64,000 bases of DNA. Source: Cupriavidus neocaledonicus (lineage in GTDB: Bacteria > Pseudomonadota > Gammaproteobacteria > Burkholderiales > Burkholderiaceae). The notes below the pieces were generated by a model that did no database searches, had not been told where the DNA came from, and saw only the letters and a program-made list of their open reading frames with translations. The stretch is from positions 52,077-116,076 of the forward strand of contig NZ_AQUR01000089.1 in NCBI RefSeq assembly GCF_000372525.1, written 5' to 3'. The position numbers and the translations under genes are program-made. Shown here in pieces: positions 46,298 through 54,309 of this stretch (its first letter is position 1; the number at the start of each line of letters is the position of its first letter).

Positions 46298-47374
46298 TCA
46301 GCCCTTCGCCTTCTTCGCATACTCCCACCCCATCTCGGCCATCGGCCGCGCGCGCTTGCCGGCGTCGGTGGCCTGCGCCGACGAGGCGGTGCCGTCGACC
46401 ACGCGCTTCATGATGCCCTGCAGGATGCCGGCGATGCGGAACATGCTGAAGGCCAGGTAGAAGTTCCAGTCGCCGGTGATAGGGCGGCCGGTGCGCTGCT
46501 CGTACAGGCGGCGGTAGCTGGCTTCGTCGGGGATGCCGAGCCCGGCGAAGTCGAGGCCGGCGATGCCGCGGAACTGACCCGGGGCGATATGCCAGCTCAT
46601 GCAGTGGTAGCTGAAGTCGGCCATCGGGTGGCCCAGCGTGGACAGCTCCCAGTCCAGCACCGCCAGCACGCGCGGCTCGGTCGGGTGGAACATCAGGTTG
46701 TCGAGCCGGTAGTCGCCATGCACGATCGAAGTCAGGTCGGCGTCTTCCTGCGGGATGTGCTGCGGCAGCCAGTCCATCAGCGCGTCCATGGCCGGGATCG
46801 ACTCGGTCTCGGACAGCTTGTACTGCTTGGTCCAGCGTTCGATCTGGCGCTGGAAGTAGTTGCCGGGCTTGCCATAGTCGCCCAGGCCGATGGCGTTGTA
46901 GTCGACCGAGTGCAGCGCGGCGATGACGCGGTTCATCTCGTCGTAGATGGCGCTGCGCTCGGCCGTGCCCATGCCCGGCAGCGACTGGTCCCACAGCACG
47001 CGGCCGGCGACGAATTCCATGATGTAGAAGGCGCGCCCGATCACGGATTCGTCCTCGCACAGCGCGTACATGCGCGCCACCGGCACATCGCTGCCGGCCA
47101 GCGCGGCCATCACGCGGTACTCGCGCTCGATCGCGTGCGCCGACGGCAGCAGCTTGCTCTTGGGGCCGGGCTTGGCGCGCATCACGTAGGTCTGTCCCGG
47201 CGTGACCAGCTTGAAGGTCGGGTTGGACTGGCCGCCCTTGAACTGCTCCACGGTCAGCGGGCCGGCAAAGCCCTCCACGTGCTGGCGCATCCAGGCTTCC
47301 AGCGCGGCGGTGTCGAAACGCTGCTGGTCGGCCACCGGGCGCGTGCCTTCGAAGTGCGATACGTTGCTGGTCAT
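46298..47374 (-). CDS. ACAD10/11-type phosphotransferase (LvaA-like kinase)
   Basis: This 358-aa protein has the aminoglycoside-phosphotransferase/choline kinase fold. The ATP-site and catalytic motifs are visible: KGGQSNPTFKLVTPGQTYVM with the lysine in RAKPGPK, VHGDYRLDNLMFHP (catalytic Asp and Asn) and AVLDWELSTLGHP (Mg-binding Asp). This subgroup matches the N-terminal domain of ACAD10/11 and LvaA of Pseudomonas levulinate catabolism, which phosphorylate 4-hydroxyacyl-CoA. It is the last gene of an operon with beta-oxidation enzymes. Antibiotic modification is unlikely. The start at 47374 fits the family length. Confidence 0.88.
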   Translation of the reverse strand: MTSNVSHFEGTRPVADQQRFDTAALEAWMRQHVEGFAGPLTVEQFKGGQSNPTFKLVTPGQTYVMRAKPGPKSKLLPSAHAIEREYRVMAALAGSDVPVARMYALCEDESVIGRAFYIMEFVAGRVLWDQSLPGMGTAERSAIYDEMNRVIAALHSVDYNAIGLGDYGKPGNYFQRQIERWTKQYKLSETESIPAMDALMDWLPQHIPQEDADLTSIVHGDYRLDNLMFHPTEPRVLAVLDWELSTLGHPMADFSYHCMSWHIAPGQFRGIAGLDFAGLGIPDEASYRRLYEQRTGRPITGDWNFYLAFSMFRIAGILQGIMKRVVDGTASSAQATDAGKRARPMAEMGWEYAKKAKG

Positions 47375-47429
47375 GCTGTCTCCGTTGGTTTCTGTTCGGG
47401 TTCGATGAGGGGATCGCGGGCGGGCAACC

Positions 47430-48158
47430 TCAGCCGGTCGGCTGTCGTCCGCGCAAATACTGGTGCAGCAGCACTTCCATGGTGGTATGGCGCGAGCCGC
47501 TGTGCACGGGCGTCGGCGGCGAGTAGTTGGTCATGCGCACCACCCAGTCGAGCGGGCCGTCGCCCATGTCGAGCACATTGATGCAGCCTGCGGTCTGCAG
47601 CAGCGAGCCGAAGAACACGCGCCGCCCGCAGGTGATCGCCTGCGACAGGATGGCGCGGTTGGTGCCGCCATGCAGCACCATCAGCACCGTATCCCAGTCG
47701 GGGTCGTCGCGCAGGCGCGCCAGCGCGGGCAGCACCCGGTCCAGGAAGGCACCGATGGTTTCGCCGTTGAGGAAGCGCTTGTGTTCCGGCACCTCGCCTT
47801 CGAAGGCGCCGACGAAGGCGTCGCGCAGGTCCTCGCCGGCGATCGCGGACAGGTCGCCGCCGCGGATTTCCTGCAGTTCCGGCCAGATTTCGGGGGCGAT
47901 GCCGTCCATCTCCGGCAGCTCGGCCAGCACGCGCTGCGCGGTCTCGACCGTGCGCGGCAGCCCGCTGACGATGACCCGGTCGAAGCGGATCTGTTCCGCG
48001 GCAAAGGCGCGGCCGGCGGCGCTGGCCTGCATGCGGCCGGTCTCGTTCAGCGGCACCAGCTCGGGCAGGGCGGTGCGGCGGCCGGCGTCGTCGAAGTAAG
48101 ACACGGCACCATGCCGCATCAGGTAGATGCGGCGACGCGAGGACGGCGGCAATTCCAT
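47430..48158 (-). CDS. Histidine phosphatase family protein
   Basis: This 242-aa phosphatase of the phosphoglycerate-mutase-like superfamily has the catalytic motif LMRHGAV (His16) and further active-site residues in SGLPRTVETAQ and MVLHGGTNRA. It lies between enoyl-CoA hydratase and the ACAD10/11-type kinase genes, 55 and 73 bases from them, in the same direction. It could remove phosphate from an intermediate or by-product of the kinase, but no substrate can be read from the sequence. AAGGAGACCACGC precedes the ATG. Confidence 0.88.
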   Translation of the reverse strand: MELPPSSRRRIYLMRHGAVSYFDDAGRRTALPELVPLNETGRMQASAAGRAFAAEQIRFDRVIVSGLPRTVETAQRVLAELPEMDGIAPEIWPELQEIRGGDLSAIAGEDLRDAFVGAFEGEVPEHKRFLNGETIGAFLDRVLPALARLRDDPDWDTVLMVLHGGTNRAILSQAITCGRRVFFGSLLQTAGCINVLDMGDGPLDWVVRMTNYSPPTPVHSGSRHTTMEVLLHQYLRGRQPTG

Positions 48159-48231
48159 GCGTGGTCTCCTTGCATTGAGCCGGCATGCCCCTCTGCGCGG
48201 GCTTGCCGTGCTGATGATCCGCCAGTGCGGA

Positions 48232-49011
48232 TCAGCGGTATTGCGGCTTGCGCTTCTCCAGGAAGGCGCTGATGCCTTCGCCGCCGTCGGGGTGGTGCAG
48301 CGCGGCCACGAAGCTGTCGCGCTCGGCCAGCAGGTGCTCGGCGCGCGACGCGGTGGCGGCGTGGTTGATCAGCGCCTTGATGCGGCCCACCGCGTGCGGC
48401 GATTGCCGCGCCAGGCCCGATGCCAGGCGCAGCGCTTCGTCCAGTGCCTGGCCCGGCTCGGTGACGCGGTTGACCAGCCCGAACTGCGCCAGCCGGGCGG
48501 CGTCGACCGGCTTGCCTTCCATCATCAGCTCGCTCGCCAGCGGCCGCGGCAGGGCGCGCGCGAGCTCGTAGGAGCCGCCGCCGTCGGGCGTCAGGCCCAC
48601 CGAGACGTAGGCCATCACGAACTTGGCATCGCTGGCCGCCACCACGAAGTCGCACGCCAGCACCACCGAGAAGCCCGCGCCCGCGGCCGCGCCTTCCACC
48701 GCCGCGATGATCGGCTTGGGAAAGGCATGCAGCGACTCGATCCAGCCGTTCAGCAGCGCGATGCTGGCGGCCTGCACTTCGGGCAGCTGGCTGCGGTTGC
48801 CGAGCAGCCGGTTCAGGTTGCCACCGGCGCAGAAGATGCCGTCGGCGCCGGTGATGATGACCGCGCGCAGCGAGTCATCCGCCGCGGCCTGTGCCAGCGC
48901 CTGCTGCGAGGCCGCGTAGATGTCCGGGTGCAGCGCGTTGCGCGCCTCGGGGTTCGAGATGGTCAGTACCAGCGTCGAATCGACGCGGCGGGAAAGCAGC
49001 TGTGCGGGCAT
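48232..49011 (-). CDS. Enoyl-CoA hydratase/isomerase family protein
   Basis: This is a 259-aa crotonase-fold protein that probably hydrates 2-enoyl-CoA to 3-hydroxyacyl-CoA. The oxyanion-hole runs GADGIFCAGGNLNRLL and VEGAAAGAGFSVVLACDF are present, and VSVGLTPDGGGSYEL sits where the second catalytic Glu normally lies: here the equivalent position is Asp, as in PaaB/isomerase-type members, so the exact reaction is uncertain. The ATG at 49011 starts a family-length protein; the longer frame is a shadow of the next gene. Confidence 0.88.
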   Translation of the reverse strand: MPAQLLSRRVDSTLVLTISNPEARNALHPDIYAASQQALAQAAADDSLRAVIITGADGIFCAGGNLNRLLGNRSQLPEVQAASIALLNGWIESLHAFPKPIIAAVEGAAAGAGFSVVLACDFVVAASDAKFVMAYVSVGLTPDGGGSYELARALPRPLASELMMEGKPVDAARLAQFGLVNRVTEPGQALDEALRLASGLARQSPHAVGRIKALINHAATASRAEHLLAERDSFVAALHHPDGGEGISAFLEKRKPQYR

Positions 49012-49052
49012 GGGCGGGGGCTCGGTGGGGGCGGAGGCGGACGACGGTCCGG

Positions 49053-50576
49053 TTACTGCTCTTCGGCCAGCAGCGACAGGCCAAGGCCGGCACGGCGCCA
49101 CAGCCACGGGCTCGGGCGATAGCGCATGTCGCCGGTCAGCGCTTCCATGTTGCGCAGCGTTTCCAGCACCAGTTGCGGACCGACCGCGTCGCCGAGCGCC
49201 AGCGGGCCCTTCGGGTAGCCCAGGCCCAGGTTCACGGCCAGGTCGATGTCGGCCGGCGTGGCGATGCGCTGCTGCGCGATATCGCTGGCGATGTTGATGA
49301 TGCAGCAGAGCACGCGCTGGGCAACGAAGCCGGCGGAGTCGCGGATCACCGTGACCGGCACGCCGTCGCTGGCGAACAGGCCGTGCGCGGCGTCGCGCGC
49401 GGCGGCGCTGGTGGCCGGCGTGGTCATCAGCGTGCGGCGCCTGGTGGCCTCGAACGGCAGCAGCGTGTCGATGGCCACGGTGCGGGCCGGGTCCAGGCCC
49501 TGCTGCAGCGCGCTGGTGGTGGCGTCCAGGCCCAGCGGCGTGACGATGATCAGCGCGTCGGCCGAGGGCTGGTTGCCGCCTTCCGGGGTCACGCCGAGCG
49601 TGCCCAGCAGCCTGGTGACCATGGCATGGCCGCGCTCGCTGGCGTGGCTGACCCACACGCTCGACGGGCGCGCGGCCGGCACCGCGGCGGCGGCCGGAAC
49701 CTGCTTCTGGCCATCGGCGTAGGCATAGAAGCCGGCACCGGCCTTGCGCCCGATCAGCCCGCCGACCGCGCGGATCGCGGTGATCGGCGACGGGCGGTAG
49801 CGCGGCTCCTGGTAGAACTGGTTGTAGATCGATTCCATCACCGGGTGCGACACGTCCAGCCCGGTCAGGTCCATCAGCTCGAACGGGCCCATGCGGAAGC
49901 CGGCCTGCTCGCGCATGATGTTGTCGATGTCGGCGAATCCGGCCACGCCTTCCTGCGCCGCCTTCAGGCCTTCGATATTCATGCCGCGGCCGGCATGGTT
50001 GACGATAAAGCCCGGCATGTCCTTGCAGCGCACCGGCGTATGGCCCATGCGGCGCGACAGCGCCATCAGCGCGTCGCCCACCGCCGGGTTGCCGGACAGG
50101 CCGTCGATGACCTCGACCACCTTCATCAGCGGCACCGGGTTGAAGAAGTGGTAGCCGGCGATGCGGCCGGGGTGCTTTGAACCGACCGCGATCGCGGTGA
50201 TCGACAGCGACGACGTGTTCGAGGCGATGATGGCGTCCTCGCGCAGGATCGCTTCGAGCCTGGCAATCAAATCGCGCTTGACCTCCAGCTTCTCGACGAT
50301 GGCTTCGAGCACCATGTCGCAGCCGGCCAGGTCTTCCAGCGCGCCGCAGGGCCTGACGCGGGCCAGCGCGGCCTCGGCATCGGCGGCGCTGAGCTTGCCC
50401 TTGTCGGCGAGCTTGGCCAGCGTGTCCTGCAGGTACTGGCGCGCGGCTTCCACCGCCTGCGGGTTGGCGTCGTACAGGTTGACGGTCAGGCCTGCCTGCG
50501 CGGCGATCTGCGCGATGCCCCGGCCCATGGCGCCGGTGCCGACGATACCCAGCGTATCGATGGTGAAAGTGCTCAT
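49053..50576 (-). CDS. 3-hydroxyacyl-CoA dehydrogenase
   Basis: This 507-aa NAD-dependent enzyme oxidises 3-hydroxyacyl-CoA to 3-ketoacyl-CoA. The Rossmann motif GIVGTGAMGRGIAQIAA is at the N-terminus, and PAHGLFASD and a second helical domain near residues 400-500 give the two-C-terminal-domain layout of PaaH/PaaC types. The ATG at 50576 is preferred over the adjacent 50579 for spacing to GGGACG. The gene is first of the 46-50 kb operon and has the palindrome at 50606 in its promoter region. Confidence 0.9.
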   Translation of the reverse strand: MSTFTIDTLGIVGTGAMGRGIAQIAAQAGLTVNLYDANPQAVEAARQYLQDTLAKLADKGKLSAADAEAALARVRPCGALEDLAGCDMVLEAIVEKLEVKRDLIARLEAILREDAIIASNTSSLSITAIAVGSKHPGRIAGYHFFNPVPLMKVVEVIDGLSGNPAVGDALMALSRRMGHTPVRCKDMPGFIVNHAGRGMNIEGLKAAQEGVAGFADIDNIMREQAGFRMGPFELMDLTGLDVSHPVMESIYNQFYQEPRYRPSPITAIRAVGGLIGRKAGAGFYAYADGQKQVPAAAAVPAARPSSVWVSHASERGHAMVTRLLGTLGVTPEGGNQPSADALIIVTPLGLDATTSALQQGLDPARTVAIDTLLPFEATRRRTLMTTPATSAAARDAAHGLFASDGVPVTVIRDSAGFVAQRVLCCIINIASDIAQQRIATPADIDLAVNLGLGYPKGPLALGDAVGPQLVLETLRNMEALTGDMRYRPSPWLWRRAGLGLSLLAEEQ

Positions 50577-50605
50577 CATTCGTCCCAAAAGTTGTGGTTA
50601 AATTA

Positions 50606-50617
50606 GCACGATCGTAC
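50606..50617. promoter_or_regulatory. Operator matching the 10.3 kb palindromes
   Basis: GCACGATCGTAC lies 30 bases upstream of the 3-hydroxyacyl-CoA dehydrogenase start. Ten of twelve bases equal the site at 10356 and the left flank (ATTA) is also shared. It contains the ACGATCGT core common in TetR-family operators. Confidence 0.55.
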
Positions 50618-50763
50618 GTTTTTTGCACCTGCGGCGACAGACCGGCGGGGCAGGCCGCGTGCGCTGATCGGCCAGCCGGTTCACTGCAGACGCCGGATGG
50701 TCCACAATCCCCCGTTCCACGCGATTCGATGCGGGAACCCATCCCATCACGGAGACAGACGAC

Positions 50764-51408
50764 ATGCTGAAGCTCTGCGGATTTGCCGCCAGCAACTACT
50801 ACAACAAAGTGAAGCTGGCGCTGCTGGAAAAGAACGTGCCGTTCGAAGAGGTGCTGGCCTGGATCGGCGAGACCGACCCGGCGGCCACGCCCGCGGGCAA
50901 GGTGCCCTACATCATCACCGAATCCGGCCCGCTATGCGAGTCCGAGGCCATCGTCGCATACGTGGAAGCGGCCTTTCCGCAGACGCCGCTGCTGCCGGCC
51001 GACCCGTACCAGGCGGCCAAGGTGCGCGAGATCATCGTGTTCCTGGAGCTCTACCTGGAGCTGACCGCGCGCGAGCTGTACCCGGAGGCCTTCTTCGGCG
51101 GCAAGGTCAGCGACGGCGTCAAGGAGCGCCAGCACAAGCTGCTGAGCCGCTATATCCCCGCCTTCGCCAGCCTGGCGAAGTTCTCGCCGTACATCGCCGG
51201 CGACCGCTTCACGCTGGCCGATTGCGCCGCCGCGGTGCACCTGCCGCTGGTGTCGTCGTGCACCAAGATCATCTACGGCACCGACATGCTGGCGGAGCTG
51301 CCGGTCAAGGACTACCTGAAGACGCTGTCGCAGCGCGAGTCGGTGCAGAAGGTCAATGCGGACCGCAAGGCGAATACCGAGCTGATGATGAGCCGGAACA
51401 GGAAGTAA
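50764..51408 (+). CDS. Glutathione S-transferase family protein
   Basis: This is a 214-aa glutathione transferase with a thioredoxin-like N-terminal domain (MLKLCGFAASNYYNKVKLAL, TPAGKVPYI with cis-Pro, and CESEAIVAYVE with the Ser contacting glutathione) and an all-helical C-terminal domain. GGAGACAGACGAC precedes the ATG. The gene is divergent from the 3-hydroxyacyl-CoA dehydrogenase operon and followed by a paired palindromic repeat. The substrate is unknown. Confidence 0.9.
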   Translation: MLKLCGFAASNYYNKVKLALLEKNVPFEEVLAWIGETDPAATPAGKVPYIITESGPLCESEAIVAYVEAAFPQTPLLPADPYQAAKVREIIVFLELYLELTARELYPEAFFGGKVSDGVKERQHKLLSRYIPAFASLAKFSPYIAGDRFTLADCAAAVHLPLVSSCTKIIYGTDMLAELPVKDYLKTLSQRESVQKVNADRKANTELMMSRNRK

Positions 51409-51444
51409 GAGGTTCGACCAAGCGGCTCGACTTGCCACTTGTGT

Positions 51445-51568
51445 GCTCCCTCTCCCGCTTGCGGGAGAGGGTCGGGGTGAGGGCCGGAGTGTCGACGAAG
51501 TGAGCCGTTGGTATGCCGGCGCCCACCCTCACCCCCGGCCCCTCTCCCGCAAGCGGGAGAGGCGAGCA
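51445..51568. repeat. Paired REP-like palindromic repeat, copy C
   Basis: Unit 1 (51445-51484) is GCTCCCTCTCCCGC-TT-GCGGGAGAGGG with the TCGGGGTGAGGGC tail; unit 2 (51526-51568) is inverted, with CCACCCTCACCCCC leading into CCTCTCCCGC-AA-GCGGGAGAGG. It sits between the convergent glutathione transferase and aminotransferase genes. Confidence 0.85.
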
Positions 51569-51602
51569 AACCGCCGAATTTGAGAAAGCCCTCACCTGCA
51601 AG

Positions 51603-51637
51603 AACGCCCGCAATTTGCGGGCGTTTCCGTTTTCTGC
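51603..51637. terminator. Terminator between convergent genes
   Basis: AACGCCCGCAA and TTGCGGGCGTT form an 11-bp perfect stem with almost no loop other than the central AT pair region, followed on the plus strand by TCCGTTTTC. It ends just before the stop of the minus-strand aminotransferase and could act for both strands. Confidence 0.6.
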
Positions 51638-52810
51638 TTAAAGCTTCCCCAACCGCTCCAGCGCCAGCGCCAGCGTCTCTTCCTTCTTCGCGAAGCAGAA
51701 CCGCACCACGCCCGATTCGCGCGGCTGCGAGTAAAAGGCCGAGACCGGAATCGCCGCCACGCCGATCTCGCGCGTCAGCCACATGGCGAAGTCGGCCTCG
51801 CTCAGGTCAGAGATCGCGGAATAATCGACGCATTGGAAATACGTGCCGTCCGAAGGCAGCAGCTTGAAGCGCGACCCCGCCAGCCCGGCGCGGAAAAAAT
51901 CGCGCTTGGCCTGGTAGAACGCCGACAGCTGCAGGTAGGGCGCGGCATCGGCCATATAGTCGGCCAGGCCGTGCTGCACCGGCGTGTTCACCGTGAACAC
52001 GTTGAACTGGTGCACCTTGCGGAACTCGGCCATCAGCGCGGCCGGCGCAGCCACGTAGCCGACCTTCCAGCCGGTCACGTGATAGGTCTTGCCGAAGCTG
52101 GAGATGACGAAGCTGCGGCGCGCCAGCTCGGGATGGCGCGACACCGATTCATGCTGCTGGCCATCGTAGACCATATGCTCGTAGACCTCGTCCGACAGCA
52201 GCAGGATGTCGGTGCCGGCCAGGATCTGCGCCAGCTGGTCCATGTCGCCGGCGCGCCAGATCGTGCCGGTGGGGTTGTGCGGCGTGTTGACGAGGATCAT
52301 GCGCGTACGCGGCGTGATCGCGGCGGCGAGCTTGTCGAACGGCACGCGGAACGCCGGCGCTTCCAGCGCGACCGGCACCGCGGTGGCGCCGGCCAGTTCG
52401 ATCGCGGGCAGGTAGCTGTCGTAGCACGGCTCCAGCACGATCACCTCGTCGCCCGGATGCACCGCGCACAGGATCGCGGTCAGGATGCCCTGGGTGGCGC
52501 CCGCGGTGACGGTGATCTCGCTGTCCCAGCTGTACTGGTGGCCATACAGGCTGGCGATCTTGGCGGCGATGGCCTGGCGCAGGCGCGGCACCCCCGCCAT
52601 CGGCGGGTACTGGTTATGGCCGGCGCGCATGGCGCCGGCCACGGCATCGACGATGCTCGGGTCGCAGTCGAAGTCCGGGAAGCCCTGGCCCAGGTTGACC
52701 GCGTTCTTCTCGGCGGCGAGCGCCGACATCACGGTGAAGATGGTGGTGCCGACGCCGGGCAGGCGCGACGGCGGCGGCGTCAGTGGGGCGAGCGTGGTGT
52801 CTGCGGACAT
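51638..52810 (-). CDS. Class I/II PLP aminotransferase, YbdL-type (methionine/aromatic)
   Basis: This is a 390-aa fold-type I aminotransferase. The PLP lysine lies in SSFGKTYHVTGWKVGYVAAP; NTPHNPTGTIW and SDEVYEHMVYDG carry the cofactor-binding Asn, Asp and Tyr. The N-terminal run NLGQGFPDFDCDPSIVDAV is shared with YbdL and kynurenine-type enzymes, which prefer methionine, glutamine or aromatic amino acids. The precise substrate is inferred. The ATG at 52810 matches the family start. Confidence 0.9.
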   Translation of the reverse strand: MSADTTLAPLTPPPSRLPGVGTTIFTVMSALAAEKNAVNLGQGFPDFDCDPSIVDAVAGAMRAGHNQYPPMAGVPRLRQAIAAKIASLYGHQYSWDSEITVTAGATQGILTAILCAVHPGDEVIVLEPCYDSYLPAIELAGATAVPVALEAPAFRVPFDKLAAAITPRTRMILVNTPHNPTGTIWRAGDMDQLAQILAGTDILLLSDEVYEHMVYDGQQHESVSRHPELARRSFVISSFGKTYHVTGWKVGYVAAPAALMAEFRKVHQFNVFTVNTPVQHGLADYMADAAPYLQLSAFYQAKRDFFRAGLAGSRFKLLPSDGTYFQCVDYSAISDLSEADFAMWLTREIGVAAIPVSAFYSQPRESGVVRFCFAKKEETLALALERLGKL

Positions 52811-52888
52811 AGGGCGCGAGTCAATGCGGTAGGAACGTTGGGCAGTCAGGCGTGCGGCAAGCGCAGGGCGGCGCCGCGAGCCGCCATT

Positions 52889-53437
52889 CTAAAGCGGATC
52901 GGTGGCAGCGGCCGGGCCCAGCGCGGCCAGCCAGGCGCCGAACGCCGGCGGCGTCATCACTTCCACGCCGCTGCTGCGACGCAGGCGGCCGCGCAGCTTG
53001 AGCACGGCCTTGTCCTTCGACACCAGGCACGCGGCGCCGGCAAAGTGGGCCAGCTCGACGAACTTCTGGTCGTCGGTGTCCTTGCAGCGCGGCAGGCGCA
53101 GCGCGTCGCAGTCGGCCTGTGGCGGTGCCGCCTCCAGGCTGGCGAGGCGGTCGACGGTGGCCAGCGCGGCGCCAATATCGATGTCAAAACGGGCAAATTG
53201 CGGATAGGCCAGCACCCGGCGCAGTTCCTCGCGGCAGTCGGCGCGGATCACCGGGGCGATGGTGCCGGCTTCCAGCGCGGCGCGGATCGGCTCGACGTGC
53301 GGGTCCCGGAACACCAGCAGGTCCACCCAGATATTGGAGTCGAGCACCACGCGCGGCGCGGATGTGATGCCGGCGGGGCGGCCGGCGTCCCCGGCGGTGC
53401 CGGCGGGCGGGATGGTTGCGGTGGTGTCGAGGCGCAT
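52889..53437 (-). CDS. PIN-domain ribonuclease-like protein (TIGR00305-type)
   Basis: This 182-aa protein has a PIN fold: the first acidic residue in VVLDSNIWVDLL, Glu in CREELRRVLAY and the aspartates of CKDTDDQKFVELA near the third strand match the putative toxin PIN family TIGR00305. No antitoxin gene lies next to it: the gene upstream is divergent (yaaA) and the next downstream is the aminotransferase. The first 28 residues are low-complexity, so translation might begin later, but no other ATG gives a complete domain. Confidence 0.82.
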   Translation of the reverse strand: MRLDTTATIPPAGTAGDAGRPAGITSAPRVVLDSNIWVDLLVFRDPHVEPIRAALEAGTIAPVIRADCREELRRVLAYPQFARFDIDIGAALATVDRLASLEAAPPQADCDALRLPRCKDTDDQKFVELAHFAGAACLVSKDKAVLKLRGRLRRSSGVEVMTPPAFGAWLAALGPAAATDPL

Positions 53438-53486
53438 TCGCTACAATCTGGGCTTGTTTGTCCTTGGCTAATGCCGCGATTTTGCC

Positions 53487-54272
53487 ATGCTCATCGTTTT
53501 GTCTCCCGCCAAGTCGCTGGACTACGAGACTCCCGCCCGCATCGAGACCCACACGCTGCCGCGCTTCATCGACCGTTCCGCCGCGCTGATCGAGCGCCTG
53601 CGCCGGCTCGCGCCGCAGGACGTGGGCGCGCTGATGGACATCTCCGACAAGCTCGCGGTGCTCAACGTGACGCGCTACGCCGACTGGTCGCCGAGCTTCA
53701 CCGCGGCCAACAGCAAGCAGGCGGTGCTGGCCTTCAACGGCGATGTCTACGACGGCCTCGACGCGAAATCGCTGTCGGCTGACGAGCTTGGCTTTGCGCA
53801 GAAACACCTGCGCATCCTGTCCGGTCTGTACGGCGTGCTGCGCCCGCTGGACTGGATGCAGCCGTACCGGCTCGAAATGGGCACGCGCCTGGACAACGCC
53901 GCCGGCAAGGACCTGTACGCGTTCTGGGGCGACGATGTCACGCAGCTGCTCAACGCCGACATGGCGCAGCTCAAGCAGGAGGGTGCGCCGGTGCTGGTCA
54001 ATCTGGCCTCGGAAGAGTATTTCAAGGTGGTGCGGCCCAAGGTGTTGCAGGCGCGCATCGTCACGCCGGTGTTCGAGGACTGGAAGGGCGGCCGCTACAA
54101 GATCATTTCGTTCCACGCCAAGCGCGCGCGCGGCACCATGGCGCGCTACGCCGTGACGCACCGCGTGACCGAGCCGGAGAAGCTCAAGCGCTTCGCCGAA
54201 GACGGCTATGCCTTCGACCAGGCCGCCTCGGACGCGACCCGCTGGGTATTCCGCCGCCGCCTCGAAGACTGA
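53487..54272 (+). CDS. yaaA: Peroxide stress protein YaaA
   Basis: This 261-aa DUF328/UPF0246 protein resembles E. coli YaaA, which limits free iron and DNA damage during peroxide stress. Family runs [36 protein letters not shown] and [11 protein letters not shown] are present, as is the helix-hairpin-helix-like DNA-binding region. A TACAAT box at 53442 could be its -10 element. The peptidase gene follows 37 bases later on the same strand. Confidence 0.93.
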   Translation: MLIVLSPAKSLDYETPARIETHTLPRFIDRSAALIERLRRLAPQDVGALMDISDKLAVLNVTRYADWSPSFTAANSKQAVLAFNGDVYDGLDAKSLSADELGFAQKHLRILSGLYGVLRPLDWMQPYRLEMGTRLDNAAGKDLYAFWGDDVTQLLNADMAQLKQEGAPVLVNLASEEYFKVVRPKVLQARIVTPVFEDWKGGRYKIISFHAKRARGTMARYAVTHRVTEPEKLKRFAEDGYAFDQAASDATRWVFRRRLED

Positions 54273-54309
54273 CCACGCGTCCTGAACCCATCGCCACGAG
54301 ACCGCCGCC

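Noticed and set aside
46298..47374. Aminoglycoside resistance gene
   Set aside because: The fold is shared, but the sequence and operon context match the ACAD10/11 acyl-CoA kinase group, not drug-modifying enzymes.
52889..54272. PIN protein and YaaA as a toxin-antitoxin pair
   Set aside because: They are divergent and YaaA is a well-known stress protein, not an antitoxin type.
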